Of a stretch of 7,560 nucleotides of DNA, positions 1 to 6,534 are shown piece after piece. The notes under the pieces are model-generated. The model was not told the origin of the DNA, did no database searches, and worked only from the letters and a program-made list of their open reading frames with translations. The DNA is taken from positions 1-7,560 of the forward strand of contig QNCV01000123.1 in NCBI GenBank assembly GCA_003645845.1, in the 5' to 3' direction. A program made the position numbers and the translations under genes. The stretch is from Fidelibacterota bacterium. Lineage in GTDB: Bacteria; Fidelibacterota; UBA2242. The first letter of the stretch is position 1; each line of letters begins with the position of its first letter.

Positions 1-14
1 AACACCGAAATCAT
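1..14 (-). CDS. Start of next gene, probably ABC permease (partial)
   Basis: An ATG at 14-12 overlaps the ATPase stop codon in the arrangement ATGA and continues as Met-Ile-Ser-Val before the window ends. An AGGT at 24-27 (minus-strand sense) lies 9 nt before this ATG and could be its ribosome binding site. Four-base overlaps of this kind usually join translationally coupled genes. A stand-alone MacB/LolD-type ATPase in a pump operon is normally followed by its FtsX/MacB-type permease, which is what I infer here. Only four codons are visible, so the identity rests entirely on context. Confidence 0.55.
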
Positions 15-703
15 AGATTTTTTACCTGTATATCTTCGGCGATATTGCCGTCGAGAATATGAACGATTCGGTCGGCATGTTCAGCCACCTCACGTTCGTG
101 AGTTACCAGAATAATTGTATTACCGGCTTTATGAAGTTCGTCGAAAATGCCCATGATCTCCTTGCCGGTTCTGGAATCAAGATTACCGGTGGGTTCGTCG
201 GCCAGAATCAAAGATGGATTGTTAACCAGTGCCCGGGCAATGGCGACCCGCTGGCGCTGACCGCCGGAAAGTTCGTTCGGGCGGTGCATTTTGCGGTCTG
301 ATAGTTTGACTTTTTCCAGCGCTTCTTCGGCCAGTATTTTACGCTGGGTGGCATGGATGCCACTGTAGATCAGAGGCAGTTCCACATTGTGCAGTGCGCT
401 GGCACGGGGCAGCAGGTTAAAGGTCTGAAACACGAAGCCGATTTTGCGGTTACGGACTTCGGCCAGTCGGTTGTCATCCATTGCCGATACCAGTTCGTCC
501 TGAAGACGGTACGTGCCTGAGGTTGGCGTGTCCAGACATCCGATAATATTCATCAGTGTCGATTTTCCGGAACCCGAAGGTCCCATGATTGAGATATATT
601 CATTTGGCTGGATGCTGAGATTGATGCCTCTCAGGGCATTTACTTCAACGGTGCCGATTTTATAGACTTTTGTAATATTTTCCAGATGAATCAGATGCTG
701 CAT
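11..703 (-). CDS. ABC transporter ATP-binding protein, MacB/LolD type
   Basis: This is a 230-residue nucleotide-binding subunit that would hydrolyse ATP at the inner face of the cytoplasmic membrane to drive a MacB/LolD/FtsE-family (type VII, mechanotransmission) permease. All motifs are intact: Walker A GPSGSGKST at residues 41-49, Q-loop Gln93 in FVFQTFNLLP, signature LSGGQRQR at 145-152, Walker B LILADE at 165-170 with catalytic Glu170, D-loop GNLDS, and switch His202 in LVTHE. The HLIHLENITKVYKIG start and the DEPTGNLD stretch are typical of this family. Length is normal for a free-standing ATPase; E. coli MacB instead fuses this domain to the permease. The ATG overlaps the previous stop as TAATG, with GGTGG 3 nt upstream, so translation is probably coupled. 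Family assignment is very secure. MacB-like rather than LolD-like comes from the adjacent adaptor and channel genes. Confidence 0.95.
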   Translation of the reverse strand: MQHLIHLENITKVYKIGTVEVNALRGINLSIQPNEYISIMGPSGSGKSTLMNIIGCLDTPTSGTYRLQDELVSAMDDNRLAEVRNRKIGFVFQTFNLLPRASALHNVELPLIYSGIHATQRKILAEEALEKVKLSDRKMHRPNELSGGQRQRVAIARALVNNPSLILADEPTGNLDSRTGKEIMGIFDELHKAGNTIILVTHEREVAEHADRIVHILDGNIAEDIQVKNL

Positions 704-1623
704 TAACCACCAAAGTAAAAGTTAAGGCGATAGATAATATTCGAAACGTCAATGTCCGGCGCTCCACTGACCGCTTTGCCGTCCATACGCCAGCCCTCTT
801 GTTTCTGGTGCATATACAGATAACCGACATTGACGCCGACCGCTGCCCAACGGAAAAAATTATAGCGGAAACCGATTGTCGGTAAAACCGTGAAATAGCC
901 ACAGGACAATTCATTTTCATAATCGGTGTATTTACCGCTGTCGGTGTCTATCCAGTCATTATTATAACCGTTCCACAGTTCTGACCAGTCAGCCGCGCCG
1001 CTCCATTGGTTGAATTTCAGATTGGTATTTCCCCCGCCAATAGTGGTTCCCAGGTAGAGCTCAGTTTTATTGAAGGGATGGTAAACTTTTTCGATAAGAA
1101 ATCCACCGAAATTGATGGACAGAGTCACCTCTTTGTTGATTCGGGTCCCATTGGATATCTTATCTCCTCCGGAGGATTTGACCTGTCCGTGAGCGCCGAG
1201 TCCGCCAATACGGATACCGTGGCCGAGAAATGCCCAGCCGCCACCGCCATTCATGGTAATCCGGGAATCGAATTCCGGTATCCCGATTTCGGTCAGTTTG
1301 GCATTAATTTCATCCACGTTGAGGTCCATTATATAAAAGTCCCAGCCGCCAGCGCCACCCCGGAAGAAACCCCGTTTCCTGGAGGATTTCCAGCTGTCTT
1401 TGCGGTCTTCTTTCCAGCTGTCCCAGTCGTCCCAGTCATTGTCTTTCTCATTGCTTTCGATTTTTGTACTCTTGTAATCCTGTTGCAAAACACTGTCGGC
1501 ATTTTCGGTGTTGCTGATGGTTGAGTCTGATTTTATATTTTCTGACTGATTGTCTTTATCCTGAGCCGATAAGCCGACACTGATACAGAATAATGCCGTC
1601 ACTATTAAGGTTAATGGTTTCAT
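703..1623 (-). CDS. Uncharacterised exported beta-rich protein, probable outer-membrane/periplasmic component
   Basis: I do not recognise a named family. The 306-residue product starts with a classical signal peptide (Lys2, hydrophobic 4-18, likely cleavage after Ser19-Ala20). Residues 21-63 are a polar Asp/Ser/Asn/Lys-rich linker. Residues 63-84 form an unusual stretch with Trp at 64, 67, 70 and 78, first acidic and then basic. From about 86 onward the protein is rich in Gly, Tyr, Trp and alternating polar/apolar residues. It includes INAKLTEIGIPEF (106-118), a GGGGW turn (126-130) and RIGGLGAHG (138-146). The C-terminus, YRLNFYFGG, resembles a final beta strand. This suggests a small beta barrel or beta sandwich in the outer membrane or periplasm. 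AAGGGG at 1631-1636 supports the ATG at 1623, 2 nt after the adaptor stop. Its place between adaptor and ATPase implies a role with the pump, as accessory factor or possibly substrate. The reading frame is secure; the function is unknown. Confidence 0.85.
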   Translation of the reverse strand: MKPLTLIVTALFCISVGLSAQDKDNQSENIKSDSTISNTENADSVLQQDYKSTKIESNEKDNDWDDWDSWKEDRKDSWKSSRKRGFFRGGAGGWDFYIMDLNVDEINAKLTEIGIPEFDSRITMNGGGGWAFLGHGIRIGGLGAHGQVKSSGGDKISNGTRINKEVTLSINFGGFLIEKVYHPFNKTELYLGTTIGGGNTNLKFNQWSGAADWSELWNGYNNDWIDTDSGKYTDYENELSCGYFTVLPTIGFRYNFFRWAAVGVNVGYLYMHQKQEGWRMDGKAVSGAPDIDVSNIIYRLNFYFGG

Positions 1624-1625
1624 TT

Positions 1626-2900
1626 TTATTCCCCTTTCTTCCGTTTATCATCGGATAATTTTATTGCGCTTTTATGATTTAATTCCTTGCTTATCGCTTT
1701 ATAAGAGCCGACAACGATTTCTTCACCCGGTCTTAGTCCTTCGATAATCTCAAATTTTGTATCACTGCTGATGCCCACCTTGACCTCTCGTTGCTCGACA
1801 ATCGGATAATGTTTTGGAGCGAAAAGTCCACTCTTCGCTTCCGGGTTATCTTTAATCGGTTGCAGAACGAAAACCACATCCACAACATCCGATTTTAACC
1901 GTTTAAAACCAGTGTCTGCATCGCTGACTTTACTGCTGTCGTTCTTATCCGACTCCGGTGAAACCGGGGTTCTGACAGTCAGAGCCTGTATGGGAATTAC
2001 GACGGCGCTGTCCCGGACATCGGTAATGATATCAACCGTGGCGGACATTCCCGGACGAAACCGGGCATCCTGACCGATCACGGAAATCTCGACTTCGAAA
2101 TTGGTGACCTGTTCCTGAGTTCCCTGGCCGGTTGTCGTGGCGCTGTGGGCGATTTCAGAGACTATTCCTTTATAACTTGTATCGGGCAGGGCATCGATTT
2201 CGATGAGGGCCGTATCACCCAAAGAGACAGAAACCACATCGGTTTCGTCAACCTCAGCTCTGACCTCCATTTTGGACATGTCGGAAATAATCATGATGAC
2301 ATCTTCCTGGAACACTGACCCAAGAGCAATTTCACCAACCTCTTTATTGACGCTGGTGACAATTCCGCTCATCGGGGCGCGAATGCTGGTTTTATTCAGG
2401 TCATCTTTAGCCTGCTTCAGGGCGGCCTCTGATTGAACCACCTGGCTTTCAGCAATTTCCGTCTGGGCAATGGCTGCTTCCAGCTCCGCTTCCGATGCAA
2501 GGTTGGCTTCGTAAAGCTGCTGGATTCGTTTCAGTTCGCTGGAGACCTTTTTTCGATTGGCAATGCCGGACTGCACTACCGAAAGGGCGCGCTCGTAAGC
2601 GGCTTCGTACTGGGTTTTGTCCAGCTCTACCAACAGCTGTCCGGCCGTTACCCGATCGCCCTGTTTTACGGTGATATTCATGATGCGTGCGGAAACATTG
2701 GCGCTGATTTTTACCTGAGTTTTTGGTATCAACGAACCGGATGCATTTACGGTTTGAACGATTCGTTCCTTTTTAACTTTTTCGGTTTGAACCTCGATCG
2801 GTTTAACTCTGTTTTTACTTTTATTTGCAACTACAACGACGCCGATAATAATTACAACGATAAGCAGAATTATTATTTTACGTATGTTTTTCTTTTTCAT
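1626..2900 (-). CDS. Periplasmic adaptor (membrane fusion protein), MacA/HlyD type
   Basis: This 424-residue adaptor would bridge the inner-membrane permease and the outer-membrane channel. A basic start and one helix (residues 9-25) anchor it in the inner membrane. After it come a first half-lipoyl segment (about 64-94, KQGDRVTAGQLLVELD), an alpha-helical coiled-coil hairpin (about 95-171), the second half-lipoyl segment beginning RAPMSGIV (174-181), then beta-barrel and membrane-proximal domains (FRPGMSATVDI at 281-291, VVIPIQAL at 300-307). The hairpin tip RIQQLYEANLAS keeps Arg125, Leu129 and Ser136, matching the R-L-S/T docking pattern of AcrA/MacA adaptors that bind TolC. A charged linker at about 313-338 interrupts the membrane-proximal domain. 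An open frame extends upstream to 2969 inside the TolC-like gene. I chose ATG 2900 because it precedes the anchor helix directly and has AGGAAGGA upstream (spacing 11 nt). The ABC neighbour points to a MacA-type rather than an RND-type partner. Confidence 0.93.
   Translation of the reverse strand: MKKKNIRKIIILLIVVIIIGVVVVANKSKNRVKPIEVQTEKVKKERIVQTVNASGSLIPKTQVKISANVSARIMNITVKQGDRVTAGQLLVELDKTQYEAAYERALSVVQSGIANRKKVSSELKRIQQLYEANLASEAELEAAIAQTEIAESQVVQSEAALKQAKDDLNKTSIRAPMSGIVTSVNKEVGEIALGSVFQEDVIMIISDMSKMEVRAEVDETDVVSVSLGDTALIEIDALPDTSYKGIVSEIAHSATTTGQGTQEQVTNFEVEISVIGQDARFRPGMSATVDIITDVRDSAVVIPIQALTVRTPVSPESDKNDSSKVSDADTGFKRLKSDVVDVVFVLQPIKDNPEAKSGLFAPKHYPIVEQREVKVGISSDTKFEIIEGLRPGEEIVVGSYKAISKELNHKSAIKLSDDKRKKGE
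1631..1636 (-). promoter_or_regulatory. Shine-Dalgarno of the exported beta-rich protein
   Basis: AAGGGG in minus-strand sense, 7 nt before ATG 1623, located inside the last codons of the adaptor gene. It indicates coupled translation across a 2-nt gene gap. Confidence 0.65.
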
Positions 2901-2911
2901 AAAATGCCGGA

Positions 2912-2919
2912 TCCTTCCT
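2912..2919 (-). promoter_or_regulatory. Shine-Dalgarno of the adaptor gene
   Basis: Minus-strand AGGAAGGA directly follows the first two bases of the TolC-like gene's TAA stop, giving TAAGGAAGGA. The distance to ATG 2900 is 11 nt, slightly long. It supports ATG 2900 over the longer open frame reaching 2969 and suggests re-initiation by ribosomes finishing the channel gene. Confidence 0.6.
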
Positions 2920-4218
2920 TTATAAAACTCCCATGAGAAATGCCAACCGGGACTCGGTGATTTTCGCATCGTATTTTGTGCTGATCATCTGCTGCTGAGC
3001 GCTGGTCAGAGCCACCTGAGCATCCAGTACCTCGAGAAGTGTGGCCGAATTCAGATTGTACATTTCCTGGGCGAGGCGCAGATCTTCCCTGGCTGAAGCG
3101 ATATTCAATTCCTGAATATTAATCATTTCCATGTAGGTGTTTAATCTTTCCACCAGCATCTGGATCTGATTGCTTATTTCCAGTTTTTTCTTGGCAATCT
3201 GATCGTCATACATTTTATAGGTTATCAGGCTGCGCTGGATATTTGTTTTGCGCTGGAAGCCGTTAAATATCGACCAGTTGAGATCGAACCGTAGCGATGT
3301 GCTCCAGGCCTGGTCGAACTTCGAATAGATCAGGTCAAAATCCTTACCGCCGCGACCGTAACTGTAGGAGCCGCTGACAGTTGGCATCCAGTTGCCCCGG
3401 GCAATTTTATACTGAATATTGGCGCTGAGCTGGTCGACCTCCAGTGCCAGAAGTTCTCTATTATTGGCAAGAGCTTTCTTGACAGCGTCATCGCGGTCGA
3501 TTTTTTCCGGTTTAATATATTCATTCTCAATTACTTCGAATTGCTCGGACGGGTCGCGTCCCATGGCCTGGTTTAGATCGGCAAGTGAACTTTTGACGGC
3601 GTTTTTCTGGGCAATAATATTGAGCCGGTCATTGCCTTCTCTAACCTGTGCCTTGAAAAGGTCTTTTTTCGCAACCTGACCGATCTTGTACATCTCTTCG
3701 GTCTTTTTCAATTGCTCCAGGCTGTTCTCATGGGATTTTTCATAGACTTTCAACAACTCCCGGGCCTTTAATACTTCATAAAATTTTGATGTGACATCGT
3801 TAATAACATACTGACGCATGTATTCCTGATCCAGTTGGGAACCCTTTAAATTGTTTTTTGCCATCCTGATCCGGTTCCACCATTGACCTCCGTCATAAAT
3901 ATTCTGGCTTACGCTGACGCCAATCCCATGCTGGATGCTGGTTGATTTTTCGGTAGAATCAATCGGAATGCCTTCGAGATAAATGACTCGCGGGCCCTGG
4001 GCGGAAGAGGAACCGGAATATCCGGCGCCGACTTTCGGAAGAATATTGTTATAAGATTCAGTAACATCTTCCTCGGCAATCCGATACTGTTTTTGGGACA
4101 ATTTTATATCGGGATTGTTTTTAATTGCCAGATTAATACAATCCTGAAGCGTCAGCCGATCTTTTCCGAAAAGAGCGACTGAGATCAGAAGTAAGGATAA
4201 TAACCATAGTTTTCGCAT
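2920..4218 (-). CDS. TolC-family outer-membrane efflux channel
   Basis: The 432-residue product has a signal peptide (residues 1-18, RKLWLLSLLLISVALFG) and the two-fold internal repeat of outer-membrane efflux proteins: DRLTLQDCINLAIKNNPDI at 20-38 opens the first half and DRDDAVKKALANNREL at 241-256 opens the second. Beta-hairpin segments that would form the barrel are at about 62-110 (ending VSQNIYDGG) and 278-321 (ending LNWSIFNGF), each followed by long helices. The helix-turn tips MYKIGQVAKKDL (176-187) and YNLNSATLLEVLDAQ (387-401) correspond to the VGL-type loops where adaptors dock in E. coli TolC. Three such chains would make the trans-periplasmic channel. There is no lipobox cysteine, so it is not an OprM-like lipoprotein. 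The ATG at 4218 is supported by GAGGAA 6 nt upstream. The TAA stop leads directly into the adaptor's ribosome binding site. Length is normal and the frame intact. Confidence 0.95.
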   Translation of the reverse strand: MRKLWLLSLLLISVALFGKDRLTLQDCINLAIKNNPDIKLSQKQYRIAEEDVTESYNNILPKVGAGYSGSSSAQGPRVIYLEGIPIDSTEKSTSIQHGIGVSVSQNIYDGGQWWNRIRMAKNNLKGSQLDQEYMRQYVINDVTSKFYEVLKARELLKVYEKSHENSLEQLKKTEEMYKIGQVAKKDLFKAQVREGNDRLNIIAQKNAVKSSLADLNQAMGRDPSEQFEVIENEYIKPEKIDRDDAVKKALANNRELLALEVDQLSANIQYKIARGNWMPTVSGSYSYGRGGKDFDLIYSKFDQAWSTSLRFDLNWSIFNGFQRKTNIQRSLITYKMYDDQIAKKKLEISNQIQMLVERLNTYMEMINIQELNIASAREDLRLAQEMYNLNSATLLEVLDAQVALTSAQQQMISTKYDAKITESRLAFLMGVL

Positions 4219-4224
4219 ATTTCA

Positions 4225-4230
4225 TTCCTC
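4225..4230 (-). promoter_or_regulatory. Shine-Dalgarno of the TolC-like gene
   Basis: GAGGAA in minus-strand sense, 6 nt before ATG 4218 and just after the YIP1 gene's TAG stop at 4236-4234. It fixes the channel start. It also shows that this organism uses Shine-Dalgarno initiation, unlike most Bacteroidota. Confidence 0.8.
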
Positions 4231-4233
4231 GTT

Positions 4234-4917
4234 CTAAGCGTTGAACATTCCCGCCAGCAATGCTGAGGCTGTAACATAGATAAGCCAGACAATGATAATT
4301 GCCAAAATCGGCTTTGTGGATTTTTTATTGAGAAAAACACCTATTGCGATTCCAAACAAAACAATTTTCCAGAGTGCAAAAATGTCGATATTCGATAGGA
4401 AGTGGTAAATAAAGGAGTTGCTTTCATCCATGAACAGGGCCGGACTGGAATAGATTTTTGATGTCTGCTGAGATATAATCAACGGCGTTTTAACGGCAAG
4501 GTTGACAGCATCGATTAAGCTGATATACGCTGTAATTCCCAGCATGGTAAAATAGTTTAATTCGCCACCCAGAATAAAATTGACAATAAAAAGTATAGCG
4601 CCGGCAACAACAAGCCATTTGATCCCGAGTGCGATAACGCTTGTTACATATCTAAGGGGTGAATTTTGCTGTTTTTCGATACGGGCCAGGGCTGCCTCTT
4701 TTTGAGCGTCTGTTAGTCGATCATTGTTCTCAATGCGGACTTTATAATCCCGGACGGCGATGGGTGCAATATAGCTGGATGCGATTATCGTAGTTATGAC
4801 CACAATAAGCATCGGGATAACCAGATCACTCCAGGCGACTTTTATTTTCAGGGATTTGAATGTCGCCGAGGGCTCCCAGAATAGTGATATTATTTTCCTG
4901 AAAACAGTTTTTTCCAT
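4234..4917 (-). CDS. YIP1-domain integral membrane protein
   Basis: A 227-residue polytopic inner-membrane protein that fits the bacterial YIP1-domain (Yip1/YckC-like) pattern. It has a short cytoplasmic start containing the FWEPSATFKSL motif (residues 13-23), then about five membrane helices: about 32-52, 92-116, 122-148, 177-199 and 204-224. The charged loop at 56-89 (ENNDRLTDAQKEAALARIEK) probably lies outside the bilayer, and a second polar loop (about 150-175) precedes helix 4. The molecular role of bacterial YIP1-domain proteins is not established. The gene ends 15 nt before the TolC-like gene, so it is probably the first gene of the export operon and may assist assembly or regulate it. 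The open frame extends to a TTG at 4929, but ATG 4917 is preferred because the family motif follows it immediately; GAG lies 3 nt upstream, so the ribosome binding site is weak. Family assignment is fairly sure; functional linkage is inferred from position. Confidence 0.85.
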   Translation of the reverse strand: MEKTVFRKIISLFWEPSATFKSLKIKVAWSDLVIPMLIVVITTIIASSYIAPIAVRDYKVRIENNDRLTDAQKEAALARIEKQQNSPLRYVTSVIALGIKWLVVAGAILFIVNFILGGELNYFTMLGITAYISLIDAVNLAVKTPLIISQQTSKIYSSPALFMDESNSFIYHFLSNIDIFALWKIVLFGIAIGVFLNKKSTKPILAIIIVWLIYVTASALLAGMFNA

Positions 4918-5003
4918 AATCTCACACAATTTTCAACATTTATCAGATACCAATTGGCACTTTAGAGTCATGAAAGCGAGATAAGTTGTCAGTGTTTTAC
5001 AGA

Positions 5004-6434
5004 TTATTTTCGAATTTCCGACAAAAGACGGTCCCGGTGTGATTCAAGATACTGAAATGCCGCTTCGTAATTATTTTCAATTTCACCGGAGAGAATCGCT
5101 TCCTCAATTGCCTTTTTTATATGCCCTACGGCCGGCCCGGGTTCCAGTTGGAAAATGCGCATAATCTCATCTCCCCGGACAGGTGACTGGAATGCCCTCA
5201 GTCGGTCCTTTTCTTCGACTTCGGCAATTTTGCGAACGACACGATCGAAATTTGCCATATATTCCATCACTTTGCGGGGATTTTTTGAGGTGATATCGGC
5301 CCGGCAAAGAGTAATCAGGTCATCGATTTCGTCGCCCGCCTCAACACAAAGCCGGCGGACGGCGCTGTCGGTAACGCCTTCGTCGGCAATGGCAATTGGA
5401 CGCAGATGCAGGCGGGTCAGTTTTGCCGCATAATCCATCACCTTTCGGGACATTTTCAGCCGACGGCCCAGTGCTTCAACCATACGCGCACCGATTTCTT
5501 CATGACCATAGAAAGTCCAGCCCTTATTCTCAACATAACGTTTGGTCCTGGGTTTGGCAATATCATGAACCAGGGCCGTGAACCGCAATTCGAATTTACT
5601 GGTATGTTCTGCGATGTTATCCAGAACCTGTAACGAATGCCCAAAAACGTCTTTGTGGTGATGGCCGTTTTTCTGATCCACTCCCTCGAGATTGTCGATT
5701 TCGGGAAGAATAATTTCCAGCAGACCGCATTTTTTCATCAGGGAAAACGCCCGGGAAGGCTTACGGGGAACCTTGAGAATTTTTATCAATTCTTCGGTAA
5801 TGCGCTCCTGGGAAATGATCGTCATGCGCTCTTTGACTTTTCCAATTGCCCTGAAGGTTTCATCTTCGATTTTAAAGCCCAATTGAGATGAAAATCGGAT
5901 TGCCCGTAACATTCGGAGCGGATCTTCGGAGAATGTTGTAACCGGATCAAGAGGTGTTCGAATGGTGCCGGCATCCAGGTCATGTAATCCCTGAAAGTGA
6001 TCGGTCAATTCATAAAGCGTATCCCGGTTTAAAGACATTGCCAGAGCATTAACGGTAAAATCCCGGCGCGCCAGATCTTCATAAAGGGTTCCTTCCGCTA
6101 TTTGCGGTTTGCGGGAATTGTCGGCATACTGTTCTGATCGCGCAGAAGCCACCTCTATGATGATATCATGGTATGGAATCATGGCTGTTCCAAAGCGCGG
6201 ATATTCGAGAACTCGCTTTAAACGGAACGAATGAGCCAGCTTTCGGGCAAAGGCAATCCCGTCACCGACGACGGTTATATCGATGTCCTTGGTTTCATGC
6301 CCGAGAATGCGGTCCCGGATAGCGCCGCCCACTAGGTAGCAGCGGATATTATTCCGATCGGCCACTTTTGAAATTCGCAGCAGTATTTTAGTTATCGGAT
6401 CGTCGGGTGGAAAAAGTAATTCTAAAAATGCCAT
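5004..6434 (-). CDS. cca: CCA tRNA nucleotidyltransferase with HD domain
   Basis: This cytoplasmic enzyme adds or repairs the 3'-terminal CCA of tRNAs using CTP and ATP without a template. In the 476-residue product (from ATG 6434) the class II nucleotidyltransferase core shows GGAIRD at 36-41, the metal-binding DID carboxylates Asp50 and Asp52, RRDFTVNA at 123-130, and the base-selecting EDxxR motif in EDPLRMLRAIRF (170-181). A C-terminal HD phosphohydrolase domain follows, with His266, His290-Asp291 in LVHDIAKP, and His311 in FYGHEE. Fused versions with this length and the late motif LHLRPIAIADEGVTDSAVRRL are what I recall from Bacteroidota and relatives. The HD part in such proteins is associated with phosphatase/2',3'-cyclic phosphodiesterase activity. 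A TTG at 6446 could add four residues; ATG is preferred because GAGAG lies 5 nt upstream. Poly(A) polymerase is the main alternative, since the families overlap, but the whole architecture favours the CCA enzyme. Confidence 0.93.
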   Translation of the reverse strand: MAFLELLFPPDDPITKILLRISKVADRNNIRCYLVGGAIRDRILGHETKDIDITVVGDGIAFARKLAHSFRLKRVLEYPRFGTAMIPYHDIIIEVASARSEQYADNSRKPQIAEGTLYEDLARRDFTVNALAMSLNRDTLYELTDHFQGLHDLDAGTIRTPLDPVTTFSEDPLRMLRAIRFSSQLGFKIEDETFRAIGKVKERMTIISQERITEELIKILKVPRKPSRAFSLMKKCGLLEIILPEIDNLEGVDQKNGHHHKDVFGHSLQVLDNIAEHTSKFELRFTALVHDIAKPRTKRYVENKGWTFYGHEEIGARMVEALGRRLKMSRKVMDYAAKLTRLHLRPIAIADEGVTDSAVRRLCVEAGDEIDDLITLCRADITSKNPRKVMEYMANFDRVVRKIAEVEEKDRLRAFQSPVRGDEIMRIFQLEPGPAVGHIKKAIEEAILSGEIENNYEAAFQYLESHRDRLLSEIRK

Positions 6435-6495
6435 TCCTGCTCTCAATTTATCGACGGAATTTAGGTATCATAAAGCTTATATGCAAAGCAGGAAT
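6433..6495 (-). promoter_or_regulatory. Inverted repeat covering the cca translation start
   Basis: A 9-bp arm at 6487-6495 is exactly complementary to 6433-6441, with 45 nt between. In the minus-strand transcript the second arm reads AGCAGGAAT, which includes the bases just before the cca ATG and its first two bases. The loop holds a smaller imperfect hairpin around AAGCTT (about 6468-6482). Pairing could hide the cca start. Nine-base matches arise by chance in a few percent of 100-nt gaps, so this is only suggestive. Confidence 0.3.
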
Positions 6496-6534
6496 AGAGT
6501 GATAGAGAATAGTAATTGCTTTTGGATGAATGTA

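Noticed and set aside
1006..1524. Plus-strand 172-codon open frame
   Set aside because: It lies opposite the exported protein gene, which has a signal peptide, ribosome binding site and operon spacing. The plus-strand translation has no recognisable domain and no credible start.
1585..1587. Lipoprotein signal at Cys13 of the exported protein
   Set aside because: Cys13 lies in the middle of the hydrophobic core (ALFCISV) without a proper lipobox. A normal cleavage site SA-Q follows at 20-21.
2433..2936. Plus-strand 167-codon open frame
   Set aside because: Antisense to the adaptor's hairpin and anchor. The Phe/Tyr-rich translation reflects reverse-complemented Lys/Ile codons.
2901..2969. Longer adaptor start overlapping the TolC-like gene
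   Set aside because: The 23 extra residues would put a charged, Pro/Trp-containing leader before the membrane anchor, and they overlap the channel gene's end. The Shine-Dalgarno and anchor position favour ATG 2900.
4918..5003. Promoter or terminator between cca and the YIP1 gene
   Set aside because: A CTGACA resembling a -35 box occurs in minus-strand sense, but no matching -10 hexamer is found at the right spacing. There is also no GC-rich stem followed by a T run.
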